DNA from: Mya arenaria
Taxonomy: Eukaryota > Mollusca > Bivalvia > Myida > Myidae
DNA length: 64,000 bases
Assembly (NCBI RefSeq): GCF_026914265.1
Contig: NC_069132.1
Location: 35,024,932-35,088,931, forward strand
Reading direction: 5' to 3'
Part shown: in pieces, positions 25,290 through 36,978 of the stretch
How the letters are laid out: each line of letters begins with the position of its first letter
Position numbering within the stretch: the stretch's first letter is position 1
Notes under the pieces: generated by a model
Told to the model about the DNA's origin: nothing
The model's database searches: none
What the model saw: only the letters and a program-made list of their open reading frames with translations
Program-made: the position numbers and the translations under genes

Positions 25290-26550
25290 CATTTTTAGCT
25301 TGACTATTTGAAGAATAAGGAGGCTAAACTACTCACCCCAGCATCTGTATCTGGTTAAAGTTTTAGGGCAAGTTGGGACTTTTACAAATAACTTCTATAT
25401 CCTTTATCTAACTGACTTAATACTTAATAATTATTGACGATCAGCTTACAATTGATGTTACATAACTCCGTATTATCCTAAAAAACAAATTATGGCCCCT
25501 GATTGTCTTAGGAACTTAAGTTTATGTTTTAGGGCACATTGCGTAGGTTAAACTTTTGGGTCAAGTTGGGATTTTCACTAATAAATAACGTTCTATACCG
25601 TTTATTCAATTGAAATATGTCACACAATTTTTTACGGCCATAACAAAATTAGGTCACAAAACTCCATATCCTTAATACAAATTATTGCCCTTGATCAACT
25701 TAAAATGTTTGGCAACTTTGAGTTTAACTCAGATCTCAAATACTGTTCATTCAATGGCCTTCATTCTTTAAACAGTAGCCATCACACAATAAGGTAACAT
25801 AAATTCATATTGACCCTTAATTGGTACGGAGGAGCTGAATTATTTTAGTTAGGTTTGACATATAGTGTCCAAACTTGGTGTATATGAAGAGTTTATGGAG
25901 ACCTTTTATGGGAATGCGTATGGGCCCTAGGGTAAAGGTCAATGTAACTAAAATAAAAAAATGGTTGGTACTGAATAACTTTGATAAGGATTGACTTATT
26001 CTGACCAACCTTGATAATTATATATTTTAAGGATGAATTTATGGAGACCTTTCATGGGATTGTGGTTGGGGTTCTAAGAGTCATGGCCAAGGTCAAGGTC
26101 ACTGTTACTAAAAACAGAAATATGGTTAGTATTGAATAACTTAGGATTCACATATTGTGACCAAACTTGGTATATAGGAAGAGTTTATGTAGACCTTTAA
26201 TTAATGGGATTGCATGTTTGAATGAAGAACATATGGGGGCCCTAGGGTCAAGGTCATTGTTAGTAAATATAGATAAGTGTTAAGTACTAAATAATTTAAG
26301 TTAGGTTTGACCTAAGTTGGTAGGTAAGAAAGGTATATGCAGGACTTCCATGGGATTGCAATTAGGGCCCAAAGGGTCAAGGTCACTGTTACTAAAAAAT
26401 TAAAAACAGTTGAATCTCACAACTAAGGCTGAATCAAATTATTTTAGCTTGGTTTGACATATAGTATCCAAACTTGATATATATGAAGAGTTTATGGAGA
26501 CCTTTCATGGGAATGCGTTTGGGCCCCTAGGGTCAATGATACTAAAATAG
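25290..26550. repeat. Diverged tandem dispersed repeat, units of ~140-150 bp
   Basis: The first part (about 25296-25800) begins AGCTTGACTATTTGAAGAAT and has two or three units with GGGCAAGTTGGGA. The second (about 25840-26550) repeats AGAGTTTATGGAGACC and GTCAAGGTCACTGTTACT about five times. It runs directly into the 25-bp minisatellite. Confidence 0.65.
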
Positions 26551-26555
26551 AAAAA

Positions 26556-28960
26556 TGGGTGGCTGGGTTGGAGTGTAAAGTGCCTTGCTGGGTTGGAGTG
26601 TAAAATGGCTGGCTGGGTAAGGGTGTAAAGTATGTTGCTTGGTTGGAGTGTAAAGTGTCTTGCTGGGTTGGAATGTAAAGTGCCTTGCTGGGTTGGAGTG
26701 TCAAGTGCAATGCTTGGGTGGAGTCTTAAGTGCCTTGCTGGGTTGTAGTGTAAAGTGCCTGGCTGGATTGGAGTGTCAAGTGCAATGCTTGGGTGGAGTG
26801 TTAAGTGCCTTGCTGGGTTGGGGTGTTAAGTGCCTTGCTGGGTTGGAGTGTAAAGTGTCCTGTTGGGTTGGGGTGTAAAATTGCTGGTTAGGGTAGGTCA
26901 TAAAGTATGTTGCTGGGTTGGGGTGTAAAGTGCCTTGCTGGGTTGGGGTGTAAAGTGCCTTGCTGGGTTGGAGTGTAAAGTGCCTTGCTAGGGTGGGGTG
27001 TAAAATGGATGGCTGGGGTGGGGTGTAAAGTGCCTTGCTGGGTTGGGGTATAAAGTGCCTTGCTGGGTTGGGGTGTAAAGTATATTGCTGGGTTGGGGTG
27101 TAAAGTATGTTGCTGGGTTGGGGTGTAAAGTATGTTGCTGTGTTGGGGTGTAAAGTATGTTGCTGGGTTGGGGTGTAAAGTGCCTTGCTTTGGTGGGGTG
27201 TAAAATGGCTGGCTGGAGTGGGTTGTAACGTACATTGCTTGGTTGGAGTGTCAAGTGTCTTGCTGGGTTGGAGTGTAAAGTGCCTTGCTGGGTTGGGTTG
27301 TTAAGTGCCTTGCTGGTTTGGAGTGTCAAGAGTCTTGCTGGGTTGGGGTGTAAAGTGTCTTGCTGGGTTGGAGTGTAAAGTATGTTGCTGTGTTGGGGTG
27401 TAAAGTGCCTTGCTGGGATGGAGTGTCAAGTGCCTTGCTTGGGTGGGGTGTAAAATGGCTGGCTGGAGTGGGTTGTAACGTACGTTGCTTGGTTGGAGTG
27501 TCAAGTGTCTTGCTGGGTTGGAGTGTAAAGTGCCTTGCTGGGTTGGGGTGTAAAGTGTCTTGCTGGGTTGGAGTGTAAAGTGCCTTGCTGGGTTGGGGTG
27601 TAAAGTGTCTTGCTGGGTTGGAGTGTAAAGTGCCTTGCTGGGTTGGGGTGTAAAGTGTCTTGCTGGGTTGGGGTGAAAAGTGTCTTGCTGGGTTTGAGTG
27701 TAAAGTGCCTTGCTTGGTTGGAGTGTAAAGTGCCTTGCTGGGTTGGAGTGTTAAGTGCCTTCCTGGGTTAGAGTGTAAAATGGCTGGCTGGGGTAGGATG
27801 TAAAGTACGTTGCTGGGTTGGAGTGTAATGTGCCTTGCTTGGTTGGAGTGTAAAGTGCCTTGCTGGGGTGGGTTGTAAAATGGATGGATGGGGTTGGGTG
27901 TAAAGTGCCTTGCTGGGTTGGGGTGCAAAGTATGTTGCTGGGTTGGGGTGTAAAGTGTCATGCTGGGTTGGAGTGTAGAGTGCCTTGCTGGGTTGGAGTG
28001 TAATGTGACTTGCTTGGTTGGAGTGTAAAGTGCCTTGCTGGGTTGGAGTGTTAAGTGCCTTGCTGGGTTGCAGTGTAAAGTGCCTTGCTGGGGTGGGGTG
28101 TAAAGTACGTTGCTGGAGTGGGGTGTAAAGTATGTTGCTTGGTTGGAGTGCAAAGTGTCTTGCTGGGTTGGAATGTAATGTGCCTTGCTGGGTTGGAGTG
28201 TATATGCCTTGCTTGGGTGGGGTGTAAAATGGATGGCTGGGGTGGGGTGTAAAATGCCTTGCTGGGTTAGAGTGTAGAGTGCCTTGCTGGGTTGGAGTGT
28301 AATGTGCCTTGCTTGGTTGGAGTGTAAAGTGCCTTGCTGGGTTGGAGTGTTAAATGCCTTGCTGGGTTGCAGTGTAAAGTGCCTTGCTGGGGTGGGGTGT
28401 AAAGTACGTTGCTGGGGTGGGGTGTACAGTACGTTGCTTGGTTGGAGTGTAAAGTGTCTTGCTGGGGTGGAATGTAATGTGCCTTACTGGGTTGGAGTGT
28501 ATATATGCCTTGCTGGGGTGGGGTGTAAAATTGATAGCTGGGGTGGGGTGTAAAGTGCCTTGCTGGGTTGGGGTGTATAGTATGTTGCTGGGTTGGGGTG
28601 TAAAGTGTCTTGCTGAGTTGGAGTGTAATGTGCCTTGCTGGGTTGGAGTGTAAATTGCCTTGCTGGGTTGGAGTGTAAAGTGCCTTGCTGGGTTGGGGTG
28701 TGAAGTGCCTTACTGGGTTGGAGTGTTAAGTGCCTTGCTTGGGTGGGGTGTAAAATGGCTGGCTGGCTGAGTGTGGTGTAACCTACGTTGCTTGGTTGGA
28801 GTGTCAAGTGCCTTGCTTGGCTTGGGGTGTAAAGTGCCTTGCTGGATTGGGGTGTATAAAGTGCCTTGCTGGCTTGGGGTGTAAAGTGCCTTGCTGGGCC
28901 GGTTTAGTGGGGTATTAAGTGCTTTGCTTGGGTGGGGTGTAAAGTGCCTTGCTCACAGTG
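26556..28960. repeat. 25-bp minisatellite, roughly 95 copies
   Basis: Unit GGGTTGGAGTGTAAAGTGCC plus TTGCT, repeated with point variants (GGGTTGGGGTG, AAGTGTCTT, AAAATGGCTGGCT). Blocks of neighbouring variants recur, showing local re-duplication. The minus strand is stop-poor, producing overlapping ORFs up to 275 codons with a 25-residue period; no start context or splice signals support coding. Confidence 0.95.
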
Positions 28961-29500
28961 CTTTTTGAATAAATATATAGAGCCTTCACGGCCCTCGCCA
29001 GCGAGTGTTTTAGCCCACATTTTCTTATAAATTTAAACATAGAATGTTTTTATTTAAATTAAAATTAACTCTTTTTTTTATTATCATGCTGCAAATTTCT
29101 GTTCACTTGGATTAAAACTTAAAGTTCTTTTAAAATTGTATTTCCATTATATTGTTAAAGTATTTTCTTTTTTTAGACTGAATTAATTAATATCATATAA
29201 AATGATGACTATGTTTTCAAATAGCATTGCTATCTTGATTAAGGTTTGAAACTATTTAATAGTTTTTCAAAAGCCTGATATGATGTTCTACAGAAGGTGA
29301 CCTTTTCACCATGTAGACTGACACACGCAGGGTTTTGTTGGAATGCAATTACATTGTAGATCTGCATACATAAATTCAGCTCGAAATATTAATATGGACA
29401 TACTGACTTTATTTCTAGACTACAAACAAATAAGGTGTACATGATCATGTTCCTCGACTTTAACTGACTTGGAGAATTCAAAATTTCATTCAACTTGTAT
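28961..29500. other. Intergenic, nothing recognised
   Basis: AT-rich unique-looking DNA between the minisatellite and the interrupted MITE. No ORF or repeat supported. Confidence 0.5.
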
Positions 29501-29588
29501 TTAAAGCTGCACTCTCACAGATTCACCGTTTTGATAACATTGTTTATATTTATTTTTTTGTCATGGAATGATCCAATTTCTGTGTAAA

Positions 29589-29781
29589 TGTTTTGTTTTC
29601 CTTGTTGTAGTGTGCGCGTTCAATGTTCACTAATGTGATTTAATAGATAAAAAACACAAGTGTGCTCTAACTATTTATTATGAACTACACTACGCAATGT
29701 ACACCAACCGACTGACCAGGAATACTCAGCATGCAAAGAGATAAAGATATAAAGTATTGTCTGTTTCAAGAATCTGCAACA
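29589..29781 (-). repeat. 3' LTR of the Ty3-type element
   Basis: 193 bp, beginning TGTTTTGTTTTCC and ending CTGCAACA in plus orientation. A purine-rich stretch adjoins it internally, as expected for a polypurine tract. Confidence 0.9.
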
Positions 29782-32700
29782 TCTCTCTTGTTTTGTTAAA
29801 AAGAAAAAGTAAATATTATAGTTAATAATATTCCAAACATGTAAATAAAAGAGATCATTGTTACACATTAATTATTAAATGAATCGATGTAATAGTCATA
29901 TTGAATCTTGCATAATCTATGTAATATCATAGAAAATATTATTCACAGTATATTCATGCATTAATTAATTTATAATTACAACAGCTCATTTAACCCAATC
30001 ATCGTGATTGTATCTTTGACTTGGTTGCACTATTCTACCAGATCGTGTCTGATAAGGGGCAGGGGAGTTTTGGGGAATCTTTGCAGGGTAATTAGACTGC
30101 TGAGAGTTTGCACAGCTGGGTACCTGTGGGTTGATTTCATTATCAGTACTTGACTGATCTCTGGCCAATACATTGGGTGTGAAATCATTTATCTCTGTTA
30201 ATCGCTCATTACTCTTCAACAGGAATCGGCGATTTCTCCTGTAACTACTCCCATCAGGGGTTAGGATTACATAAGAGTGGTCATTGTGTATCCTGATTAC
30301 TTTAGCGGGTTTCCAAATCTTTCCAACTTGAAATCGTACTAAGTCATTAACTTGCAACCTTGAAAGTGGTTTTGCGTTTTTGTCGTATAATATGTTTTGC
30401 TTTCTTTTGGATGTTTGGATGGCTGACCTTACCATGTTAGAGTTTACAGTTTTAGGTAGCAGTTGAGATATTGTTGTAGGTAAAACAGATCTTGTTCTTC
30501 TGCTCATAAGCAATTGCACAGGTGATTGCTTACAATCTGACATGGGTGTATTCCTGTATTCTAGCAATGCTAGATACGGGTCATGACCACTGTCTTTGGC
30601 CTTTACTAGCAGTCGTTTTACAGTCTGTACCGTACGTTCTGCAAGTCCGTTAGAACTTGGATGTCGTGGACTTGATGTGACATGTTCAATGTGCCACGAA
30701 TCGACAAATGTCTTGAATGTCTCAGATGTGTACTGAGGTCCATTGTCACTGAAAATATGTATTGGTATTCCGTGTGTACTGAAACGTGATTTGAGTTTTC
30801 TGACAATAGTCGATGATTTTGTGCCAGGCAGCTTGTCTATTTCAAAATATCTGCTATAATAATCAACGACAATTAAATACTCATTTCCATCAAAATGGAA
30901 CAAATCAGTGGCAACTTCTTGCCATGGCCCTTTTAGGATGTCGTGGGTTGTCATGGGCTCTTTTTGATTTGAGTTCCTGCGTGACAAACAAATTTTACAG
31001 TTCAGAACGAAGTCATTTATTTGTTTGCTCATGCCTGGCCAAAACATCACGTCCTTGGCTCTCTGTAGGCTTTTGTCAGTGCCCATATGACCTAAATGTA
31101 CTTGCTCAATCATGTGCTGTCTGAGTGACTTGGGAATGATCAAGGGTTGACCTCTGAAAATTAGGTCATCGGCAACTGATAATTCGTCCCTGTGATTGAA
31201 AAATTCATGCACCAGTTCTGGGCAATCAGATCTAGAATCTGACCATCCTTGAACTATAGTCCGTTTCAATGCCTGCATTTGTAGGTCGGTCTTTGTTTTC
31301 TTTCTCACATTTTCAATACTGCGGTCAGTATATGTCATGCTTGAAAGCACGGTATGAACATGAAGGTCAAGACCTTCTATTTCGGAACTATCTGACATAG
31401 GTTTCCGTGACAAGAGATCACTGATGGGAACGTTTTTCCCGCTCACATGTCTTACGTCAAGGTCATAATTTTGCAAACTAAGCATCATCCTCTGCAAACA
31501 CGGTGGTGCTGCATGCAAAGGCATTTTCATGATTGCAGACAAGGGCTTATGGTCAGAGTGTACAATTAGATGTCTACCATATATGTATTGGTGAAAACGC
31601 TGACATGGAAACACAACGGCTAGCATTTCACGTTCAATGTTTGCATAATTGCGTTCCGTTTGCGTCAATGTCTTAGATGCATAAGCTATGGGTCGACCAT
31701 CTTGCATAATGGCTGCACCACCCCATTGATAGAAGCGTCGCATTCAAGATAAACTGGCTTCTTTGGATCAAAATAAGCTACAACTGGGCTTTTTGTGATA
31801 ACCTGCTTGACCTTTGTGAATGCATCAATTTGAGGTTGGTCCCAGACGAACTCTATGTCCTTCTTAAGTAAATCTCTCATTGGGCTTGTAATTTCGGAGA
31901 GATTTGGGGCAAATCTCTGTAGATATGTCACCATACCAAGAAATGTCTCTAGCTCTGCACGATTTTTGGGTGTTTCGATTTTCCCAATTGCCTCTATTTT
32001 GGCTGTGTCTGCTTTCAGCCCTGATGATGTAACCATATGACCAAAATAAGGTATCTCTGACAGTCCTACGCGGCATTTGTCTACGTTAAATCGTATGCCT
32101 TTGTCGCGGGCACGGTCTAGTACTGCTTTCAGATTTTTGTCGTGCTCTGCTTTTGTCCGACCATATATCAATATGTCGTCAACAATAGCCTTGACACCTG
32201 TCATGTCTCCAAAGATTTCGTCTACTTTTTGACAAAATACATCTTGACTACAACGGAGACCATTAGGAAGACGGGTGAATCTGTATCTACCAAACGGGGT
32301 GCTAAACGTTGTCAAATATGACGACTCTTCGTCCAGTCTAATGCTCCAGTAAGCATGAGTTATGTCTAAAAGACTAAAGTATTAACAACCAGCTAATTGT
32401 ACTGTAACATCGTCAAGTGTCGGCATAGGGTAGTGCGGTCTACGTATTGCGTCATTCAATGCTTTTGGATCTAGACATATTCTCAATTGTCCAGTTTTTG
32501 GTTTTTCTACTACAACAAGGGAGTTAACCCAATCAGTCGGGGTGTTAACCTTGGAGATTATGCCATCGCTCTCCATTCGATTCAGTTCTTCCTGAAGTCG
32601 GTTACGTAATGCTTCAGGTACCCTCCTTGCAGGATTCACAACGGGGATAGCATCCTGCTTCAAATGAAGCTTGCAAGACCCTGGAATTACACCAATTCCC

Positions 32701-34031
32701 GTGAAAATGTCTTTATAATCAGATAACACCTGTTGTTTGTTTAACACTTGACCAGTACTTTCACAGGACTGCTTATCAATGGTACATGTCAGTTCGATTA
32801 AACCTAGATCTATGGAAGATTTCAGGCTCAATAGAGGCACAGCAGGGGTATCTACTACATGAAACCATGTGTTGATTGACCTTTCTTTGTATCTACAATA
32901 CAACTGAACTTTTCCTAGAACTGGAATACGATTACCTGTATAGGATGTCAATCGTTCAGAGGGGGGCTCTAACGGGGAATTTAAACCTAGCGCTTGAAAA
33001 TCTTTGCGGGGAAGAATATTTGCTGCGCTTCCTGTGTCAATTTTGAAATTTACAGGACATTGTTTTGGGCCAAGGGACAGACAGACTAGTGCACGATCGG
33101 TAGAACAAATTGTGCTTACCGTGTCAATGTTGTATTCTTGAATACCACAGATTATCTCCTCATAATTATCGTCAACACTATTCACATTGTTTTTTCCATG
33201 CCGGCAACACTTCGCGAAATGATTGTATTTGTGACAGTTATGACACTGTTTCCCTTTTGCCGGGCACGCTCCGAATGTATGTGAAGTTGCACAGTTCATG
33301 CACGAGCGTCCTTGTCTCGGTGGTCCTGGTCCCGGTCTTGAAGATGATGTCACTGGTCTGCGTTGTTGCTGACGGCGCTGTATAATCGGCTTGTGTCCAA
33401 ACGATTTTGATCGACAGACGTCCACGTCCTTATTCATTGAGCGTAGCTGTTCCTGCGAATACTCGAGGTTTTGGGCAGTTTGTATTGCTCTGTCCAGTGT
33501 TAAATCAGATCCGATGTTGATGAGTTTTTCACGCAACTTTGCTGAATTGGTTCCAAACACTATTCTGTCTCTAATCATCTCGTCTGTATTTGTAAAATTA
33601 CAATCCCTTGCGCACATCCTCAAGCGAGTGATGAATGCGTCAATTGTGTCATTCTCTTGCGTTTGATTAAATAACTTATAACGTGCAAAAATAGGATTTA
33701 GTTTTGGTTGTACATACGCTCTGAATCTTTCATAGAATGTACTGAGCTTTTTCGCATCTGTCTCCGAAATGTCTTTCCACGTACAGTGAATATCTCTTCC
33801 CCTGTCGCCTATCCACAACAGGAAATACGACACTTGCTCTTCTTCTGTTTTCGCCTTCAATGGTCCAGAGAACATCAGCTTCGCGTGACGCTCAAACTTT
33901 TCGAATGCTTCTGGCAGATTTGTCGAGTCCCATTCCATGCGTGGTGCTTGAATTCCACTAAATTCCATATTTACTAATGTAAAACTGCTCAAATCAAAAT
34001 TTAGTTAATCCACAAATAACTTCTGACACCA

Positions 34032-34224
34032 TGTTTTGTTTTCCTTGTTGTAGTGTGTGTGTTCAATGTTCACTAATGTGATTTAATAAATAAGAAACAC
34101 AAGTGTGCTCTAACTATTTATTATGAACTACACTACGCAATGTACACCAACGAACTGACCAGGAATACTCAGCATGCAAAGAGATCAAGATATAAAGTAT
34201 AGTCTGTTTCTAGAATCTGCAACA
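34032..34224 (-). repeat. 5' LTR of the Ty3-type element
   Basis: 193 bp, same ends and length as the other LTR, followed by the TGTAAA flank. Confidence 0.9.
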
Positions 34225-34516
34225 TGTAAATATCTGCAAACCAGTGATATAAGATTGCTGACAAATGATCAGGTCGCAGATTGTCATATTTCCGTTCGCA
34301 AATTAATGTTTAATGGCTAAAAGCGTTACTAACGGTTTAAGAAAAATGCATAAAACATCAATTTTTGAGCTTAAACATGCCGAAAATCTGCGATCTGATT
34401 GTTTGTCAGCTGTCATATATAACTGGTTTCCATGCATTTTCGCATAAATTGGTTGGTTCCAAGACAAAAAATTAAAAAGTTGTCAAAACGTTCAATCTGT
34501 GAGAGTGCAGCTTTAA

Positions 34517-34967
34517 TACATTATAACATTAACCTTGTTTTACATAAACTTGTGTTATAAGGCTTTAAATAACTGGACTTATTTGAATACACGTTGAATT
34601 GTGAAAGGTGGAAAACTCTTAAAACCGTTAACAAAATATCCATCGTAAATAGCATCACCATTTCACTCTGGACAACGCTTACGGCATAAAGCTTTGGCAA
34701 CTTACACAGCAGGTAATCCTTTATCGAATGCTGACCACCTCTAATATACAGGTAGCTTGATCGACCATTGATTATGTGAGGGAAAGGTCAAGATTGCCAT
34801 TCACTGAACATTTGTTTGCATTTGCGGCGTTCCAGATTATACCTGTTCATTCATTCTTAATTCTGAACTCTGGAGATAACGATTGTGAATTAAAATACAG
34901 GACGTACTCATTTCTTTATTTATTATTTAGATAGATCGGGTGTAGTGTCAAGTTTTTCGTTTAAAAA
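34517..34967 (+). promoter_or_regulatory. Upstream region of the first DHRS1-type gene
   Basis: Non-coding. GGAGATAACGATTGTG at about -100 from the ATG, and the following AC(G/A)TACTC block, have a counterpart upstream of the minus-strand DHRS1 copy (54.2-54.3 kb). The proximal promoter was therefore duplicated with the gene. No clear TATA box. Confidence 0.35.
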
Positions 34968-35957
34968 ATGGCTCCATTAAATGGAAAAGTTTGCATTGTA
35001 ACTGGTGCCACGCGAGGAATCGGTAAAGGGATCGCCCTTCAACTTGCGGAAAAGGGGGCAAAGGTCTACATAACCGGAAGGACGCTGGATCCCCCCAAAG
35101 ATTCGAGTATCGGCGGCTCGTTACGTGACACTGCACGTGAGATTGAGGCTCGTGGCGGCACGTGTATTCCGGTACAGTGTGATCACTCCAACGACAAGGA
35201 TATCGAGCAGTTGTTTGAGACTGTTAAACGTGAAAACGATGGACGGTTGGACATTCTCGTGAATAACGCGTATTCTGCTGTTAACGCTATATTTTCATCC
35301 ATGGGGAAACCTTTTTACGAACAGCCAACGTCAATGTGGGATACTGTTAACAACGTCGGCCTGCGGAATCATTATATTTGTTCTGTGCTCGCTTCCCGGC
35401 TAATGGTTCCAAGAAAGCAAGGACTGATAGTGAATATCTCTTCCGCTGGCGGTCTACGCTACCTTTTCAACGCCGCTTATGGAATAGGCAAGGAGGCGTG
35501 CGATCGTATGGCCGCGGATTGTGGCTTTGAATTACGTAAACAAAACGTCGCGTTTGTTAGTCTATGGCCGGGTGCTGTCGGCACGGAGACCGTTCTTGAT
35601 AAGTTCGGAGGCGGCGCGGCCGACACCATAGACCCGGAAAACGTTCCACAAAGGTATCAAGATAAAAAGAAAATGTTGGAACTTTTCCAAAAGGGCGAGA
35701 CTCCGGAGTTTGCTGGACAGTGTATTGCGGCCCTCGCCAGCGACCCCGACGTTATGCCAATGAGCGGAAAAATATTGACGACGTTTGACCTTGGACAGAA
35801 GTACGGGCTGCAGGACGCCCCTGGTCATGCCCCGATGGACATGCGTTCAATAAAACTTGGACTACTCCAAGGTGGATACACATGGATTGCGGCGCTGACT
35901 CCAGGATTTGTGCGTGTCCCTAAATGGCTGCTCTCTCTTGGTGGGAATAAATTCTGA
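34968..35957 (+). CDS. DHRS1: DHRS1-type short-chain dehydrogenase/reductase, copy a (329 aa, intronless)
   Basis: A full-length single-exon ORF. The classical SDR cofactor motif TGATRGIG is at 12-19, NNAYS at 99-103, and the catalytic set is Ser in NISS (156-159) and YGIGK (Tyr171, Lys175). DHRS1-specific stretches follow: SMWDTVNNVGLRNHY, RMAADCGFELR, SLWPGAVGTE and the C-terminal GFVRVPKWLLSLGGNKF. Human DHRS1 is a 313-residue ER-associated NADPH-dependent reductase active on some steroids and xenobiotics; the substrate here is unknown. Length and motifs are intact, so it looks functional. Vertebrate DHRS1 has several introns and this copy has none. Nearest relative in the window is the copy at 53.2-54.1 kb. 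Confidence 0.93.
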   Translation: MAPLNGKVCIVTGATRGIGKGIALQLAEKGAKVYITGRTLDPPKDSSIGGSLRDTAREIEARGGTCIPVQCDHSNDKDIEQLFETVKRENDGRLDILVNNAYSAVNAIFSSMGKPFYEQPTSMWDTVNNVGLRNHYICSVLASRLMVPRKQGLIVNISSAGGLRYLFNAAYGIGKEACDRMAADCGFELRKQNVAFVSLWPGAVGTETVLDKFGGGAADTIDPENVPQRYQDKKKMLELFQKGETPEFAGQCIAALASDPDVMPMSGKILTTFDLGQKYGLQDAPGHAPMDMRSIKLGLLQGGYTWIAALTPGFVRVPKWLLSLGGNKF

Positions 35958-36978
35958 AGTATTGGACATATGACTGACCTTCTCAAATTTACGCATGAGA
36001 TGAGTTTGTTTATGTATATATTTGCATATAATTGTGATAAAACGAAGTGCAATCCATATTATGGAACGACTCCGTAGCTTCATTGTGTAAGGCCTGGATG
36101 GCTTTGACGAAACTTCTGAAGTGATGTCAGATGGAAATTGACGCGCAACTTTTTTTTCTTTTTTTCTTGAACCACTGTCATTGATCATCTCATACTCTAT
36201 TTGTAAATAATTTGTATTACAAATGATTATTGAAAAACTAGGTCTTTCTTTTTATTTGCCTGCGGTGGTGGAACTATATTAATTGTCCAAAGAAGACTTT
36301 GGTTTGATGTAAATGAAACGGCAGTATAATAACACATTCTATTTAATACTATGGTATATAAGACGCCATTATTCATATAAAAGTTTATTTATGGTGAAAA
36401 AGAAGTTTAAAACATCGTGAACAATCTAAATGACAGTGTTGTTGGTGACATCGCAACAGTGCCAACGACGCATTATTTCAACTATTGCCAGGGCGCTTAT
36501 CGGCTCAATCGAACTCCCCCTCGTCAAATAAAGTTGAGTATTTTTACGAGTAAACACACCTTTCAGCACAATGCTGGTCTCTTATTTTGAATAGGTTGTT
36601 CCTAACAACTTACTCAGTGACCTAACAACTAAAAAAATTAGGCCCGAAGACTATTGTCTGAAAAAACTTAACATATCCTAAAAGCTAAGTAACGCGCTCG
36701 AAAAGCTATCGATAGTAGTCAGTACATGATTACCTTTATGACATGTGCACGCTTATCTCCCTTGTGACCGTAATTGTTACTTATTTTTTCTTTGTAAGGG
36801 TTCTGTCCCTTTGATGCACATCACCAAACAAGAAATAACGAAAATAAAACATAAGATACAGTTTGTTCAATTTAAACGCTCACGTACATACATTATACGT
36901 GTTGTATAGTGCTATTTTATGTGAAATAGTTAAAAAGGTGGTAACTCTAACTTCAAAACAACAAATTGACTGTTATTT
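35958..36978. other. Spacer between DHRS1 copies a and b
   Basis: No gene. About 36366-36445 (CCATTATTCATA ... AACATCGTGA ... TAAATGACAGTG) is similar to 54888-54985 upstream of DHRS1 copy c, in the same plus-strand orientation. Confidence 0.45.

Larger units (their letters stand above)
29589..34224 (-). mobile_element. Fossil Ty3/gypsy-type LTR retrotransposon (4.64 kb)
   Basis: A minus-strand element with two 193-bp LTRs (TG...CA) and a matching 6-bp flank, TGTAAA, on both sides. Parts in order: a primer-binding candidate starting TGG next to the 5' LTR; gag (about 33990-33170) with CCHC-like knuckles; aspartic protease (DTGS motif, near 33050); reverse transcriptase (about 32560-31850, VDD box); RNase H (about 31740-31430); and integrase with an HHCC-like finger and DDE core (about 31150-30400). 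The order reverse transcriptase-RNase H-integrase fits Ty3. The coding part is broken in about two places, so it is treated as a fossil. The LTRs differ at about 8 of 193 sites (about 96% identical), so the insertion is fairly recent on an evolutionary scale. No envelope gene seen. Confidence 0.92.
29505..34512. mobile_element. TTAA-flanked MITE, second copy, split by the LTR element
   Basis: The left piece 29505-29588 starts AGCTGCACTCTCACAGAT. The right piece 34225-34512 ends with the complement of that end. TTAA lies at 29501-29504 and 34513-34516. Without the insert it is about 366 bp and aligns along its length with the intact copy at 15692-16046. Confidence 0.8.

Noticed and set aside
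26660-28807. Long ORFs (up to 275 codons) on both strands with Pro/Thr/Gln-rich repeats
   Set aside because: Produced by the 25-bp minisatellite; they overlap in several frames and have no non-repeat domain.
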